In this document: piece after piece, positions 8,419 to 17,447 of the stretch
Layout of the letters: the number at the start of each line of letters is the position of its first letter
Numbering within the stretch: the first letter of the stretch is position 1
Assembly: GCF_028274965.1 (NCBI RefSeq)
Contig: NZ_JAQCNO010000014.1
Span: forward strand, 47,322-111,321
DNA length: 64,000 nucleotides
Reading direction: 5' to 3'
From: Natronomonas sp.
GTDB taxonomy: Archaea; Halobacteriota; Halobacteria; Halobacteriales; Haloarculaceae
The notes under the pieces: generated by a model
The model's database searches: none
What the model saw: only the letters and a program-made list of their open reading frames with translations
What the model was told of the DNA's origin: nothing
Translations under genes and position numbers: made by a program

Positions 8419-8850
8419 ATGGACATCGCGGAGGCGTTCGACCGAATGCCGTTCAACGACCTGTTGGGCATCGAACTACTGAGCGCCGGCGACGGGCGGG
8501 CGGTCGGGGAACTCGAACTGTCGCCGGAGCACTCGTCGGCCCCGGATCGGCTGATCGCCCACGGCGGCGTGACGTACGCGCTCGCCGACACCGTTGGCGG
8601 GGCGGCGGCCATCTCGGTGAACGGCAACGTCACGCCGACGATCGATATGCGGATCGACTACCTGGCGCCGGCGACCGGCGGCGTGCTCCGGGCGGAGGCG
8701 AACGTCGTCCGGAACGGCAACAGCGTTGCGAGCGTCGTCGTCGAGATCACCGACGGCGACGGCGAGGAGATCGCGACCGCCCGCGGCGTGTACAAATCCG
8801 GTGGCCCCGACGGCGAGTCGGCCTGGACGGACGGCGGCGGCCCGGCGTAG
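8419..8850 (+). CDS. PaaI-type hotdog-fold thioesterase
   Basis: 143 residues, a single hotdog domain. Family features: the catalytic-loop region LIAHGGVTYALADTVGG, the strand NVTPTIDMRIDYLAPATGG, and a C-terminal ATARGVYKSG. These enzymes hydrolyse acyl-CoA thioesters, often aryl or hydroxyaryl groups; the substrate is not predictable here. The ATG at 8419 is set by the TATA element TTTTAT (8391-8396) about 26 bases upstream. The next gene is convergent. Confidence 0.88.
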   Translation: MDIAEAFDRMPFNDLLGIELLSAGDGRAVGELELSPEHSSAPDRLIAHGGVTYALADTVGGAAAISVNGNVTPTIDMRIDYLAPATGGVLRAEANVVRNGNSVASVVVEITDGDGEEIATARGVYKSGGPDGESAWTDGGGPA

Positions 8851-8863
8851 CGAGCGGGCGGTC

Positions 8864-11062
8864 TCAGTCGTCGGCCGGCGCGGCGTCGGGGTCCGATCCC
8901 GCGGTCGGCGTCGCCCCGTTCGTCTCGACGGCCTCGACGAGCAACTCGGCGACGTCGACGATCTCGATGTCGTCCTCGAACCCGCCGGTCTTGCGGCCGT
9001 CCTCGTACATCGTCATGCACATCGGGCAGGCGACGACGAACTTCTCGATGCCGTCGCCCGCGTCGGTGTCCTCGAGGGCCTCCCGGAGTCGCTCCTCGCT
9101 CGGCTTTTCCTCCTCGTCGACCTCCATCCAGAGCCCGCCGCCGCCGCCGCCACAACAGAAGCTGTTGGCCCGGTTGCGCGGCATCTCGTGGAGCGAACAG
9201 CCGGTCGCGCGGACCAACTCGCGTGGCGCTTCGTACTCGTCGTTGTACCGGCCGAGGTGACAGGGGTCGTGGTACGTGACGGTGTACTCGAGTTCGGTGC
9301 CCTGAAGCCCTAAGGCGTCGTCCTCGACGAGTTCCTCGACGGCCTGCGTCCAGTGGTACACGTCGGCGCCGTCGCCGTCGTTCCAGAACCCGTCGATCTC
9401 GAACTCCATCATCGGGTCGTCGGCGAACTCCGCGAAGTCGACCTCGGGGTACTCGTTTTTGAACGTGTTGTACGAGTGGGGGTCCGTACAGACGATCTTC
9501 TCGAAGCTGCAGTCCTCGAAGGAGTCGATGAGCGTCCCGGCCTGCTCGACGTAGAGGAACTCCTCGCCGACGCGCCGGATGTCGTTTCCGTCGTAGACCT
9601 CGTCGTCGTAGAGGATCCCGACCTCGGCGTCGGCGTGCTCGAAAAGCGTCGCAAGCGAGCGGGCGACCTTCTTGTTGCGGTCGTCGTAGCTCGGGTAGTC
9701 GCCGACGTACCAGAGGTACTCGACGTCGGTTTCGCGGGCGTCGGCGACGTCGAACGCGAGATCCTCGGTCCAGTCGCCGCGGGCCTCGGGCGAGTCGCCG
9801 AACGTGTTGCCTTTCGTCATCACGTTCTGGAAGACGTCCTGCATGCTCGATTGGACGTCGCCCTGGTCGGTGAGTTGGCGGTTCAGCCGCGTGAAGCTCT
9901 TGAGGTGTTCGATCTCGACCGGACAGGCGTCCATGCAGGCCATACACGACATGCAGGACTCCATCGTCTTCGTGTCGATGACCCCGCCGTCGGCGACGAT
10001 CGGCTTCGTCTCGCCGCCCTCGCGTTCCAGCGACTGGCGGTACTGTTTGAGATCGAGGATCACGTCGCGGGGGTCGAGCGGTCGTCCCGAGGCCTTGGCC
10101 GGACAGACCGACGAACAGCGGCCGCACTTCGTGCAGGCGTCCTGATCGAGGAGTTCCTTCCAGGTGAAATCGTCGATGGACTCGGCGTTCGTCGCGTCGA
10201 GATCCGACGGGACCCCGGGGAGTCGCACGCCGGCTTTGTCGTCTCTGGTGACGACGTTCGCGAACGAGGAGATCATGTGGAACGGCTTCGCGTACGGGAT
10301 CGCCGCGATGAACAGGAAGGCGAGAACGGAGTGTGACCACCACGCGAGCGGGTAGACGGCCGCGGCCGTCGAGGCGTTCATGCCGATCCCGGCGAGTCCG
10401 AGCGCGGTCGCCGTGCCGACGAAGCTCACCGGCTCGACGGTGACGATGGCGTCGCCCGTCCCGAGGATGCGAAGCCCCTCGAGGAGGAATCCGCCGACAC
10501 CGAGCAACAGAAGCGACCACACGAGGAAGGCGTCCTCCCAGTTGGTGTGTTTGCCCCAGAGGCGCTCGGCGCGGACGACGTAGCGCCGCCAGATCGCAAC
10601 GGCGAGGCCGATCACGAACAGCAGCCCGAGGGCGTCCGTCACCAGCTGATAGGAGAGATAGAAATCGCCGACCCAAAACGACTGCCGGTCGCCGGCGGCG
10701 ATGGTGAGGACGCGGTACCACTCGTCGATAAAGAGGATCGTCGTCGCGATGAGAAGCGTCAGGAACCCCCAGAGGATGAACGCGTGCATCAGGCCGGCGA
10801 CGAGGTCGCGGTTGAACTGCTTCTCGTTCGAGGCGACGATCTTCGCCGCCGAGGAGACCCGCCCGGGGAGGTCATCGAGGCGGTCGAACCAGTCGGCTTT
10901 GCCGTCGCCGTAGCGCGCGAACCGATTGTAGGTCCCGTAGGCGAACACGAAGACGGTCACCGTCGCGAGGAAGTAAAACAGGATCTTCTCGTAGTTGGAG
11001 ATGAGCCAGAACGTCTTCCGCGTAGCGTCCTCAGTCGCCTGCAGCGGGACCACCGAAACCAT
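8864..11062 (-). CDS. Membrane-bound HdrD-like Fe-S oxidoreductase
   Basis: 732 residues. The N-terminal third carries about five to six membrane segments and resembles the nitrate reductase gamma / HdrE-type cytochrome b subunit. Then come two 4Fe-4S motifs (CTKCGRCSSVCP and CMSCMACMDACP), then two CCG-type cysteine-rich segments as in HdrB/HdrD/GlpC, including YHDPCHLGR and NSFCCGGGGGG. Related fused proteins in haloarchaea are proposed to pass electrons from soluble donors such as ETF into the menaquinone pool; that is inference. The donor is not encoded nearby. A TATA element (GCTTAAAC on the minus strand, plus-strand 11087-11094) lies about 28 bases before the ATG. Confidence 0.87.
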   Translation of the reverse strand: MVSVVPLQATEDATRKTFWLISNYEKILFYFLATVTVFVFAYGTYNRFARYGDGKADWFDRLDDLPGRVSSAAKIVASNEKQFNRDLVAGLMHAFILWGFLTLLIATTILFIDEWYRVLTIAAGDRQSFWVGDFYLSYQLVTDALGLLFVIGLAVAIWRRYVVRAERLWGKHTNWEDAFLVWSLLLLGVGGFLLEGLRILGTGDAIVTVEPVSFVGTATALGLAGIGMNASTAAAVYPLAWWSHSVLAFLFIAAIPYAKPFHMISSFANVVTRDDKAGVRLPGVPSDLDATNAESIDDFTWKELLDQDACTKCGRCSSVCPAKASGRPLDPRDVILDLKQYRQSLEREGGETKPIVADGGVIDTKTMESCMSCMACMDACPVEIEHLKSFTRLNRQLTDQGDVQSSMQDVFQNVMTKGNTFGDSPEARGDWTEDLAFDVADARETDVEYLWYVGDYPSYDDRNKKVARSLATLFEHADAEVGILYDDEVYDGNDIRRVGEEFLYVEQAGTLIDSFEDCSFEKIVCTDPHSYNTFKNEYPEVDFAEFADDPMMEFEIDGFWNDGDGADVYHWTQAVEELVEDDALGLQGTELEYTVTYHDPCHLGRYNDEYEAPRELVRATGCSLHEMPRNRANSFCCGGGGGGLWMEVDEEEKPSEERLREALEDTDAGDGIEKFVVACPMCMTMYEDGRKTGGFEDDIEIVDVAELLVEAVETNGATPTAGSDPDAAPADD

Positions 11063-11129
11063 ATTTTAATGGGCGGGCTCGTATCCGTTTAAGCTTTGTC
11101 ACACCGCCGCCGGGCGCACCGGCGGGGCC

Positions 11130-11846
11130 TCAGACGACGGCGTAGGCCGCAACGGCGAACAAAAGCGCCCCGAGGGCGATCCCCGGGGCGTCGAGCCGCG
11201 AAAAGCCGAGATCCGGCAGCGTTGGGTTCCAGCAGAAACAGCGGGCCCGCAGCGCCAACGCGAACCGGTCGGCCCGGTCGAACGCCCGGTTGAACGACGC
11301 GACGGCGAGGGTCCTGATCCGCTCGGAGACGGGGCGTTCGGTCCCGAGTCGCGCCCGGTAACCGTCGCGGATCCGACCGACGTCGGCCCGGAGGACCGGC
11401 AGAAACCGGAAGACGAAGGCCACGCCCATGCCCAGAAACTGGCCGGTCCGGCCCGGAACGGCCCACTGGACGGCCGCACGGGAGTCCCGGACCGGCGTCG
11501 TCCGGACGTACGCCGCCGCGACCAACGCAACGAGGACGACGCGGTAGCTCGCGAGCGCGGCCGGGACGGCGTCCGCGGCGACGAACCACACCCCGCGGGT
11601 GAGCGCGAGCCCATCGAGAAGCGGGACGGCGAGCAAGAACGGAAAGACGAACCGGAACTCCCACAGCGCCCGGTGGGGGGCGGTCCGGGCGGCGGCGAGC
11701 AGACAGAGCGCGAGCCCGGTCAGCGCCGAGAGCCCCCGCGGCGTCGTGTAGGCGAACGCCGCGGCCGCAAAGCCGCACTGCACGAGGAGCTTGCTCCGCG
11801 GGTCGAGTCGGTGGGCGACGGAGCCGCCCGGCTCGTAGCTCAACAC
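11130..11846 (-). CDS. ecfT: ECF transporter transmembrane protein EcfT (BioN-like)
   Basis: 238 residues with about five to six membrane helices. It has the EcfT family opening (HRLDPRSKLLVQ) and cytoplasmic coupling helices carrying RARLGTERP and ALRARCFCW, where Ala-Arg-rich motifs contact the ATPase. The GTG start at 11846 overlaps the ATPase gene by 7 bases. With EcfA and BioY this forms a complete biotin importer of the BioMNY type; the operon order is bioY, ecfA, ecfT. Confidence 0.88.
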   Translation of the reverse strand: MLSYEPGGSVAHRLDPRSKLLVQCGFAAAAFAYTTPRGLSALTGLALCLLAAARTAPHRALWEFRFVFPFLLAVPLLDGLALTRGVWFVAADAVPAALASYRVVLVALVAAAYVRTTPVRDSRAAVQWAVPGRTGQFLGMGVAFVFRFLPVLRADVGRIRDGYRARLGTERPVSERIRTLAVASFNRAFDRADRFALALRARCFCWNPTLPDLGFSRLDAPGIALGALLFAVAAYAVV

Positions 11847-12538
11847 GGCCGAACGCCGAGAGCCTCGAGACGGGGACGGGCCCGTTCGGGCGCCGCGTCG
11901 AGTTCGATTCGACCCTCCGAGAGCGCCACGATCCGGTCGGCCCGATCGAACAGCCCCCGGAGGTCGTGCGTGACGATCACGATCCCGGTGCCCTCGGCCG
12001 ACAGCGCGTCGAGGCGGCCGAGGACGGCCTGACGCGCCGGGTGGTCGAGACCGCCGAAGGGCTCGTCCAAGACGAGGTGTGCCGGCTCCATCGCCAGCGC
12101 GCCGGCGATCGCGACCCGGGCCTGCTGGCCGCCGGAGAGGCGGTCGATCCGGCGGTCGCGGTGGCCGTCCATGCCGACCGCCTCAAGCGCGGCCGTCACC
12201 CGGCGGTCGATCGCCTCGCGGTCGAGACCGAGGTTCTCGGGGCCGAACGCGACGTCGGCGCCGACCGTCGCGGCGACGAAGCCGTCGCGGGGGTTCTGAA
12301 ACACCATGCCGACGGCGGTTCGGGCCGCGACGGGGTCCTCCGAGACGGGGGTGCCGTCGACGGACACCGACCCCTCGTCGGGGTCGAGCAGCCCGTTGAG
12401 ATGCCGGACGAGCGTCGTTTTGCCGGAGCCGTTCGCGCCGGCGACGACGAGGAACTCGCCGTCGTCGATCCGCAGAGAGACCCCCTCGAGCGCGACCGTG
12501 TCACCGCGGCGGTGGACGAGGTCCCGGACGGTTATCAT
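11840..12538 (-). CDS. ecfA: ECF transporter ATP-binding protein EcfA (BioM-like)
   Basis: 232 residues with all ABC ATPase motifs: Walker A GANGSGKTTL, Q-loop VFQNPRDGF, signature LSGGQQARVAI, Walker B HLVLDEPFGGLD, and the switch His in IVTHDL. Only one ATPase gene is present, as in biotin-dedicated BioMNY systems, unlike group II ECF modules that use an EcfA-EcfA' pair. The ATG at 12538 follows the bioY stop by 7 bases. Energises biotin uptake at the inner face of the membrane. Confidence 0.92.
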   Translation of the reverse strand: MITVRDLVHRRGDTVALEGVSLRIDDGEFLVVAGANGSGKTTLVRHLNGLLDPDEGSVSVDGTPVSEDPVAARTAVGMVFQNPRDGFVAATVGADVAFGPENLGLDREAIDRRVTAALEAVGMDGHRDRRIDRLSGGQQARVAIAGALAMEPAHLVLDEPFGGLDHPARQAVLGRLDALSAEGTGIVIVTHDLRGLFDRADRIVALSEGRIELDAAPERARPRLEALGVRPC

Positions 12539-12545
12539 CCGGCGG

Positions 12546-13130
12546 TCACTCGGCGCGGATGGCGTCGCTGCGGACGATCCCGATCGCCGCGGCCATCTTC
12601 GCCGCCTCGGCGGGGACGAACACGAGGGCCCCGGTGACGATCGCCGTCCGAACCGTCGTGTCGGTGTTCCACCAAAGGAACCCGACGCCGATCGCGTATA
12701 TCGCGACCGTCCCGAGGGCCATGCCGGCGACGAGCCGGACGACGGAGGCCTCCGAGAGCGAGCGGAGTTCGAACCCGCCGTGTGCGACCGCGCCGACGGC
12801 GAAGGCGGCGATCGGGTACGAGAGGAGGTACCCGCCGGTCGGGCCGAGCAGGACGCCAATTCCGGCGCTGCCGCCGGAGAAGACGGGCGCGCCGAGCGCG
12901 CCGGCGAGCAGGTACAGCACCATCGCCGCCGCCCCCCAGACGGGCCCGACGAAGAGCCCGGCCAAAAAGACGCCGAGGACCTGCAGCGTCACCGGAACGG
13001 GCGAGACCGGAAACGGGAACGAGACGTACGCGAACGCGCCCATGAGCGCCGCGAACAGCGCCGCGCGGGCGATGTTGAGTGTCGTTTCGTCGCCGACGAG
13101 GTCGACCTCGGACGTGGTCGTGTTGCTCAT
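12546..13130 (-). CDS. bioY: Biotin transporter substrate-binding subunit BioY
   Basis: 194 residues, six hydrophobic segments. BioY family motifs are clear: FPFPVSPVPVTLQVLGVFLA near the N-terminus, GLFVGPVWGA, and LLGPTGGYLLSYP in the centre. BioY is the S-component that binds biotin, with EcfA and EcfT encoded downstream. The promoter lies inside a perfect 10-base inverted repeat (13144-13175) that matches the layout of BirA operators, so the operon is probably repressed by biotin through a BirA with a DNA-binding domain. No birA gene is in the window. Confidence 0.95.
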   Translation of the reverse strand: MSNTTTSEVDLVGDETTLNIARAALFAALMGAFAYVSFPFPVSPVPVTLQVLGVFLAGLFVGPVWGAAAMVLYLLAGALGAPVFSGGSAGIGVLLGPTGGYLLSYPIAAFAVGAVAHGGFELRSLSEASVVRLVAGMALGTVAIYAIGVGFLWWNTDTTVRTAIVTGALVFVPAEAAKMAAAIGIVRSDAIRAE

Positions 13131-13143
13131 TGCAGGGTGGTCT

Positions 13144-13175
13144 CCGTCAACCGTATTTACTGTGTCGGTTGACGG
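13144..13175 (-). promoter_or_regulatory. BirA-like operator enclosing the bioY TATA box
   Basis: CCGTCAACCG (13144-13153) and CGGTTGACGG (13166-13175) form a perfect inverted repeat with a 12-base spacer. Counting only the AACC/GGTT core, the spacer is 14, as in the published BirA signal TTGTAAACC-N14-GGTTTACAA described for bacteria and archaea. The spacer contains the AT-rich stretch AGTAAATA (minus strand), the probable TATA box, about 28-30 bases before the bioY ATG at 13130. A bound repressor would therefore block TBP/TFB. Confidence 0.75.
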
Positions 13176-13301
13176 ATCGGACGGCCGGGCAGCGGGCTAC
13201 AGGCGGGTGGAAGCGGTTGAAAACGGGCAACTGCGGCTGTCCGCCGGGTCGCGGGCGCAAGCGGGATCGCGGGGGATCGACAGTCGGTCGTCAGCCGTCG
13301 G

Positions 13302-13934
13302 TCAGTCGTTGATGAACTTGTTGTCGCGCCAGTTCACGGTGTTCTCGGCGTCGCGTTCGCGGGGGTCATCGATGACCTCGACGCTCGCTGCGCGCTCCTC
13401 GCCGTCGACGATCCGGACGGCCTCGAGGTCGTCGTCGACGGCCGCGATCGCCGTGAGCGTGCCCTTCTCGGCGTACTTCGCGAGGGCACAGAGGACCTCG
13501 AACATCGGGTACTGCAGCGCCGTGTTCTGCAACACCGTCTCGCGGTCGCCTTTGAAACAGGCGTACTCGACGAGTTTGGAGTTCACCTCCATCTCCTCTT
13601 GGACCTGGCCGCCATCGCTGAAGTTCCCCCACTGGGGGCCGTCGTCGTCGCCGACCGACGCGCCGCTCTCTTGGTTTTCCGGCGGCGTCTCCTGCCAGCC
13701 GTCCTCTGTCTCGTACAGGCGGTTCTCGGTGATGCTCGCCTTCAGTTGCGCCGTCGGCGTGTACTTCGAGATGTTGTTCTCGGCGGCGACGGCGCTGACG
13801 ATGAGCGTGTTGTTCCGTCTCGTTACGTCGACGTCGTCGATCTCGACTGGGAGATCGTACTCGTCGAAGAACTCGTGTACGTCTTTGAGTTGCAGTTCCA
13901 GCGTTGAGTGGAGTCTGTATACGCGACTGGTCAT
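13302..13934 (-). CDS. Uncharacterized haloarchaeal protein (DUF7110-like)
   Basis: 210 residues, acidic, soluble, no membrane segment. It begins MTSRVYRLHSTLELQLKDVH and has a conserved-looking centre (NTLIVSAVAAENNISKYTP) and a C-terminal half with VEYACFKGDRETVLQNTAL and FEVLCALAKYAEKGTLTAI. I associate it from memory with the haloarchaeal DUF7110 family; no function is known to me. Two TATA-like elements lie upstream on the minus strand (about 13987-13996 and 14003-14012), both too far for a leaderless mRNA from 13934, so a short 5' leader is likely. Confidence 0.72.
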   Translation of the reverse strand: MTSRVYRLHSTLELQLKDVHEFFDEYDLPVEIDDVDVTRRNNTLIVSAVAAENNISKYTPTAQLKASITENRLYETEDGWQETPPENQESGASVGDDDGPQWGNFSDGGQVQEEMEVNSKLVEYACFKGDRETVLQNTALQYPMFEVLCALAKYAEKGTLTAIAAVDDDLEAVRIVDGEERAASVEVIDDPRERDAENTVNWRDNKFIND

Positions 13935-14159
13935 AGTATCCCTGACCCACAGCGTGGCGTGCGCCGCTGACGCGAGTGGTTCATCGCTATATACGAGTTC
14001 ATCACATATATCACCTGCCCTTCGCCGTGGCAACGCTTCGCACAGTGTCGCCGTCGGTCGGATCGGAGCCGAACCGCGCCGAGTGGCGCCCGTCGGTTTC
14101 GTATCGGGGCGACACAAGCGGCCGTGAAGTTAAGCCGCTTGATCCAGTATATATGCACG

Positions 14160-15200
14160 ATGACAGACAACTACGAGGTGACGGTCGTCGGCGGCGGTCC
14201 GGCGGGGTTGACCGCGGCGCTGTACGCGACCCGTCTCGGACACGAGACGGCGGTCATCAACCGCGGCGGCGGCCGCGCGGCGATGATGCTCGACACGCAC
14301 AACGTGATCGGCGTCACGGAGGACGTCTCGGGCAACGAGTTCCTCCGGACCGCGACCGAGCAGGTCAAGGAGTACGGGGCGGACTACATGCAGGATCTCG
14401 TTACGGACATCGAGCCGACGGAGGAGGGATATCGCGTGACGGCCGGCAACACCGAGGTGACGACCGAACACCTCGTGCTCGCAACGGGCTTTTCGGACAA
14501 GCGTCCGGAGCCGCCGCTGCCGCGCACGGGGATGGGGTTACACTGGTGTCTGCACTGCGACGCCTACATGTTCGTCGACGAGCCGGTCTACGTGATGGGC
14601 GTCGGCGACTCGGCGGCCCACGTGGCGATGATCATGCTGAACTTCACCCCCGATGTCGACCTCCTGACACGGGGCGACGAGCCCGAGTGGTCCGAGGAGA
14701 CGGCCGAGATGCTCGAGAACCACCCGATCGACGTCGTCCACGAGGACATCGCCGGCATGCAGAAGGACGACGACGGCTGGCTGTCGGCCTTCGAGTTCGA
14801 GGACGGGACGGTCCGGGAGTACCGCGGCGGGTTCCCGATGTACGGCGCGGAGTACAACACGGACCTCGCGGAGTCGCTCGGCGTCGAACTCAACGACGAC
14901 GGCACCATCGCGGTCGACGACCACGGCCGCACGAGCGTCGACGGAGTCTACGCCGTCGGCGACGTCACGCCGGGGCACAACCAGATCCCGACCGCGATGG
15001 GCGAGGGCGCGCGCTGCGGGATCGGCAACCACTACGACCTGCGGGCGTTCCCGCGATCCGTCGAGGAGATCGAACAGCAGGGCCCGGTCACCGAGGCCGA
15101 CGTGCCGGGGATCTCCGAGGGGCTGTTGCGACACGCCGTCACCCACGAGGGCCACCCCGGCGGCCCCCGAACCGAGCGGTCGGCGGCGAGCGACGACTGA
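14160..15200 (+). CDS. Thioredoxin-reductase-like FAD oxidoreductase
   Basis: 346 residues. Order: an FAD Rossmann motif (VVGGGPAGLTAALYA), a redox-active Cys130-Leu-His-Cys133 in HWCLHCD, a second Rossmann motif (VMGVGDSAAHVAM), and the FAD-closing GVYAVGDVTPGHNQ near the C-terminus. This is the thioredoxin reductase layout. However, the HRRxxxR motif that holds the NADPH 2'-phosphate is absent; the equivalent place reads LTRGDEP. It may use NADH or another donor. The C-terminus is about 35 residues longer than classical TrxR. The ATG at 14160 lies 28 bases after TTAAGC, supporting a leaderless start. Confidence 0.85.
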   Translation: MTDNYEVTVVGGGPAGLTAALYATRLGHETAVINRGGGRAAMMLDTHNVIGVTEDVSGNEFLRTATEQVKEYGADYMQDLVTDIEPTEEGYRVTAGNTEVTTEHLVLATGFSDKRPEPPLPRTGMGLHWCLHCDAYMFVDEPVYVMGVGDSAAHVAMIMLNFTPDVDLLTRGDEPEWSEETAEMLENHPIDVVHEDIAGMQKDDDGWLSAFEFEDGTVREYRGGFPMYGAEYNTDLAESLGVELNDDGTIAVDDHGRTSVDGVYAVGDVTPGHNQIPTAMGEGARCGIGNHYDLRAFPRSVEEIEQQGPVTEADVPGISEGLLRHAVTHEGHPGGPRTERSAASDD

Positions 15201-15378
15201 GACGCTCGTCTCCGATCCGGGCAGTAACCGAGTAGAGGTTCGCGTTCCGTTTTGCCGTCGCCGGATGCCGCCGAGGGCGGCGTCCGCGCTGCCGGCGCGC
15301 TGGAACCGTATTATGTTTTATCGTTCGATTCCCATACGTATAGTGAACATTAAGGTCATTGGACGCGACCCCATCGGT

Positions 15379-16413
15379 ATGGAGACACGCAAGGTACAAC
15401 GGCTCGGCCCCTCGACGCTGGCGATGACGCTGCCCGCGGAGTGGGCGAGCGATCAAAGCGTCGAGAAGGGCGACGAGGTGTCGTTGCGGATGGGCAGCAA
15501 GGGGACGCTGACGGTCATGCCCGAGTCGGTCCAAAAGGAGGAGAGCGAGGCGGTCATTCACGCGCAGAGCCTCGATGCGGACTCCGTCGAGCGCGCGATC
15601 GTCGCGCAGTACGTCCTCGGCCGGCGGATCATCCACGTTGAGGTCGAGGCGGGCGGCACGCTCGATTCCGCCCAGATCAACGCCGTTTATAACGCCGAAA
15701 CGCAGCTGATGGGCCTCGGCGTCATCGAGGAGACGCCCGAGCGGATCGCGATCAGGTGTTCGGTGGACCCGGAGGACTTCACGCTCGATAACCTCCTCGA
15801 ACGCCTCGAGTCGACGGGCTCGACGATGCGAAACGAGGGCATCAAGGCGCTCGCCCACGGCAACCCGGACCTCGCACAGCGGGCGTTGAACCGCGAGCGG
15901 CAGGCGAACAAGATCTTCGTCCTCCTGTTGCGGCTGATATTCACCGCCTACCAGAACCCCAACCTGGCCCGCGCCGTCGGGCTGGACTCGGGGTTTCCGC
16001 TCATCGGCTACCGCTCGATCGCGAAGAACCTCGAACTCACCGCCGACAACGCCGAGGACATCGCCGAGATCGTCCTCGAAACGGAGGGCCACACGCTCAA
16101 CGTCGACGACGCGACGATGCGTCGGATCCGGGAGTTCACCGACAGCGTCAACGAGATCACCGAACTCGGCGTCCGGGCCGCGGTCGCGAGGGACTACGAT
16201 CTCGCGATCGAGACGCGAAACAGGTTCGCCGACATCGGGAACCGCGAGACGGAGATCCTCAACGACCTCGAGGAGATGGCCAACGAGGACGTGCTCCGCG
16301 TCCGGGAGGTCCTCGTCAGCCTCGGCCAGACCGCGCAGTACGCGGTCCGGAACGCCGAGATCGCGACGAACCTCGCGCTCAACGAGGACAGCAACCACGT
16401 GACGATCAGCTGA
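15379..16413 (+). CDS. PhoU-family phosphate uptake regulator with AbrB-like domain
   Basis: 344 residues. An N-terminal swapped-hairpin AbrB/SpoVT-like domain (METRKVQRLGPSTLAMTLPAEW, up to about residue 50) is followed by a middle region and a C-terminal PhoU-type helical repeat (GIKALAHGNPDLAQRALNRE... and AVARDYDLAIETRNRFADIG). Haloarchaeal proteins of this design act in phosphate signalling and probably bind DNA with the N-terminal domain. The upstream region has an AT-rich stretch with the palindrome ATACGTAT (15334-15341) and a TATA-like ATTAAG near 15350. The phosphate transporter is about 10 kb away. Confidence 0.87.
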   Translation: METRKVQRLGPSTLAMTLPAEWASDQSVEKGDEVSLRMGSKGTLTVMPESVQKEESEAVIHAQSLDADSVERAIVAQYVLGRRIIHVEVEAGGTLDSAQINAVYNAETQLMGLGVIEETPERIAIRCSVDPEDFTLDNLLERLESTGSTMRNEGIKALAHGNPDLAQRALNRERQANKIFVLLLRLIFTAYQNPNLARAVGLDSGFPLIGYRSIAKNLELTADNAEDIAEIVLETEGHTLNVDDATMRRIREFTDSVNEITELGVRAAVARDYDLAIETRNRFADIGNRETEILNDLEEMANEDVLRVREVLVSLGQTAQYAVRNAEIATNLALNEDSNHVTIS

Positions 16414-16493
16414 GCCCCGGCGCCGAGAGCGCCCGCGAGGCCGATCGGACCCTCGGACGAGAGCCTTTTGTCGGTTAGCGACGGAGTACGACC

Positions 16494-17447
16494 GTGACGC
16501 GATACGTGCTCTACGGCGGGAAGGGCGGTGTCGGAAAGACGACGTGTGCGGCCGCAACGGCGCTTTCGTACGCCGAGGACGGGCGGCCGACGCTCGTCGT
16601 CTCGACGGATCCGGCGCACTCGCTTTCGGACGCCTTCGACGTCGAGATCGGCCCGGAGCCGACGCGGGTCCTCGAGGGCGCCGAACTGTGGGCGGTCGAG
16701 GTCGATCCCGGCGAGCGGATCGGCCGGTACCGCGGGCAGGTAAGCGCCGCCTTGGAGGAACTCGAAGACCTCGGGATCACGCTCGACGACGACGACCTCG
16801 ACGACGTGCTCGAGGCGGGCGTCGCCCCCGGAACGGACGAGGCGGCCGCGATGGACCTCTTCGTCGATTACATGGACGACCCCCGGTTCGATCGGATCGT
16901 CTTCGACACCGCCCCGACCGGGCACACGCTCCGGTTGCTCAAGCTGCCGGACGTGATGGAGTCGGCGATGGGCAAGCTCATCGCGGTCAGATCGCAGGTC
17001 TCGACGCTCGCCGAGTCAGTCCGGGGGTTTCTCGGGACCGGCGGCGACGAGGGCGACGACGGAGAGAGCCCGGAACTCGACCTGACGGCCCTACAGCGGC
17101 GGATGGAACGCGTCGGCGCGGCGCTTCGGGACCCCGAACGGACCGAGTTCCGGGTCGTCCTCGTCCCGGAGACGATGGCCCTCCTAGAGAGCGAACGCCT
17201 GCTCTCGGAGCTCGACGCCTACGGGATCCCGGTCGGCCGTGCCGTCATCAACAAGGTCCTCGAGGACCCCTCCCCGGACTGCGCGCGGTGTCAGGCCAGA
17301 CACGAGGGCCAACGCGAGCGGATCGAGGCGGCCGGGTCGCGGCTCGGGCGGCCGGTGACGGTCGTTCCGGAGCTCCGAGACGAGGCCCGCGGGATCGACG
17401 CGCTCCGGACGGTCGCCGGACGGCTCGAGACCGAGCCCACGGGTTAG
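16494..17447 (+). CDS. Get3/ArsA-family ATPase
   Basis: 317 residues. The deviant Walker A (GGKGGVGKTTCAAA) is typical of ArsA/Get3, with switch regions STDPAHSLSDAF and FDTAPTGHTLRLLKLPD. A CxxC pair (DCARCQARH) near residue 265 matches the zinc site at the Get3 dimer interface. There is only one ATPase half, as in archaeal Get3 proteins, which deliver tail-anchored membrane proteins; an arsenite role is less likely because no ars genes are near. GTG start at 16494. It converges with the MFS gene, overlapping by 4 bases. Confidence 0.87.
   Translation: MTRYVLYGGKGGVGKTTCAAATALSYAEDGRPTLVVSTDPAHSLSDAFDVEIGPEPTRVLEGAELWAVEVDPGERIGRYRGQVSAALEELEDLGITLDDDDLDDVLEAGVAPGTDEAAAMDLFVDYMDDPRFDRIVFDTAPTGHTLRLLKLPDVMESAMGKLIAVRSQVSTLAESVRGFLGTGGDEGDDGESPELDLTALQRRMERVGAALRDPERTEFRVVLVPETMALLESERLLSELDAYGIPVGRAVINKVLEDPSPDCARCQARHEGQRERIEAAGSRLGRPVTVVPELRDEARGIDALRTVAGRLETEPTG

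Noticed and set aside
8658..10721. A 687-codon open frame overlapping the HdrD-like gene in another frame
   Set aside because: Arg-rich shadow; the true frame carries the Fe-S and CCG motifs.
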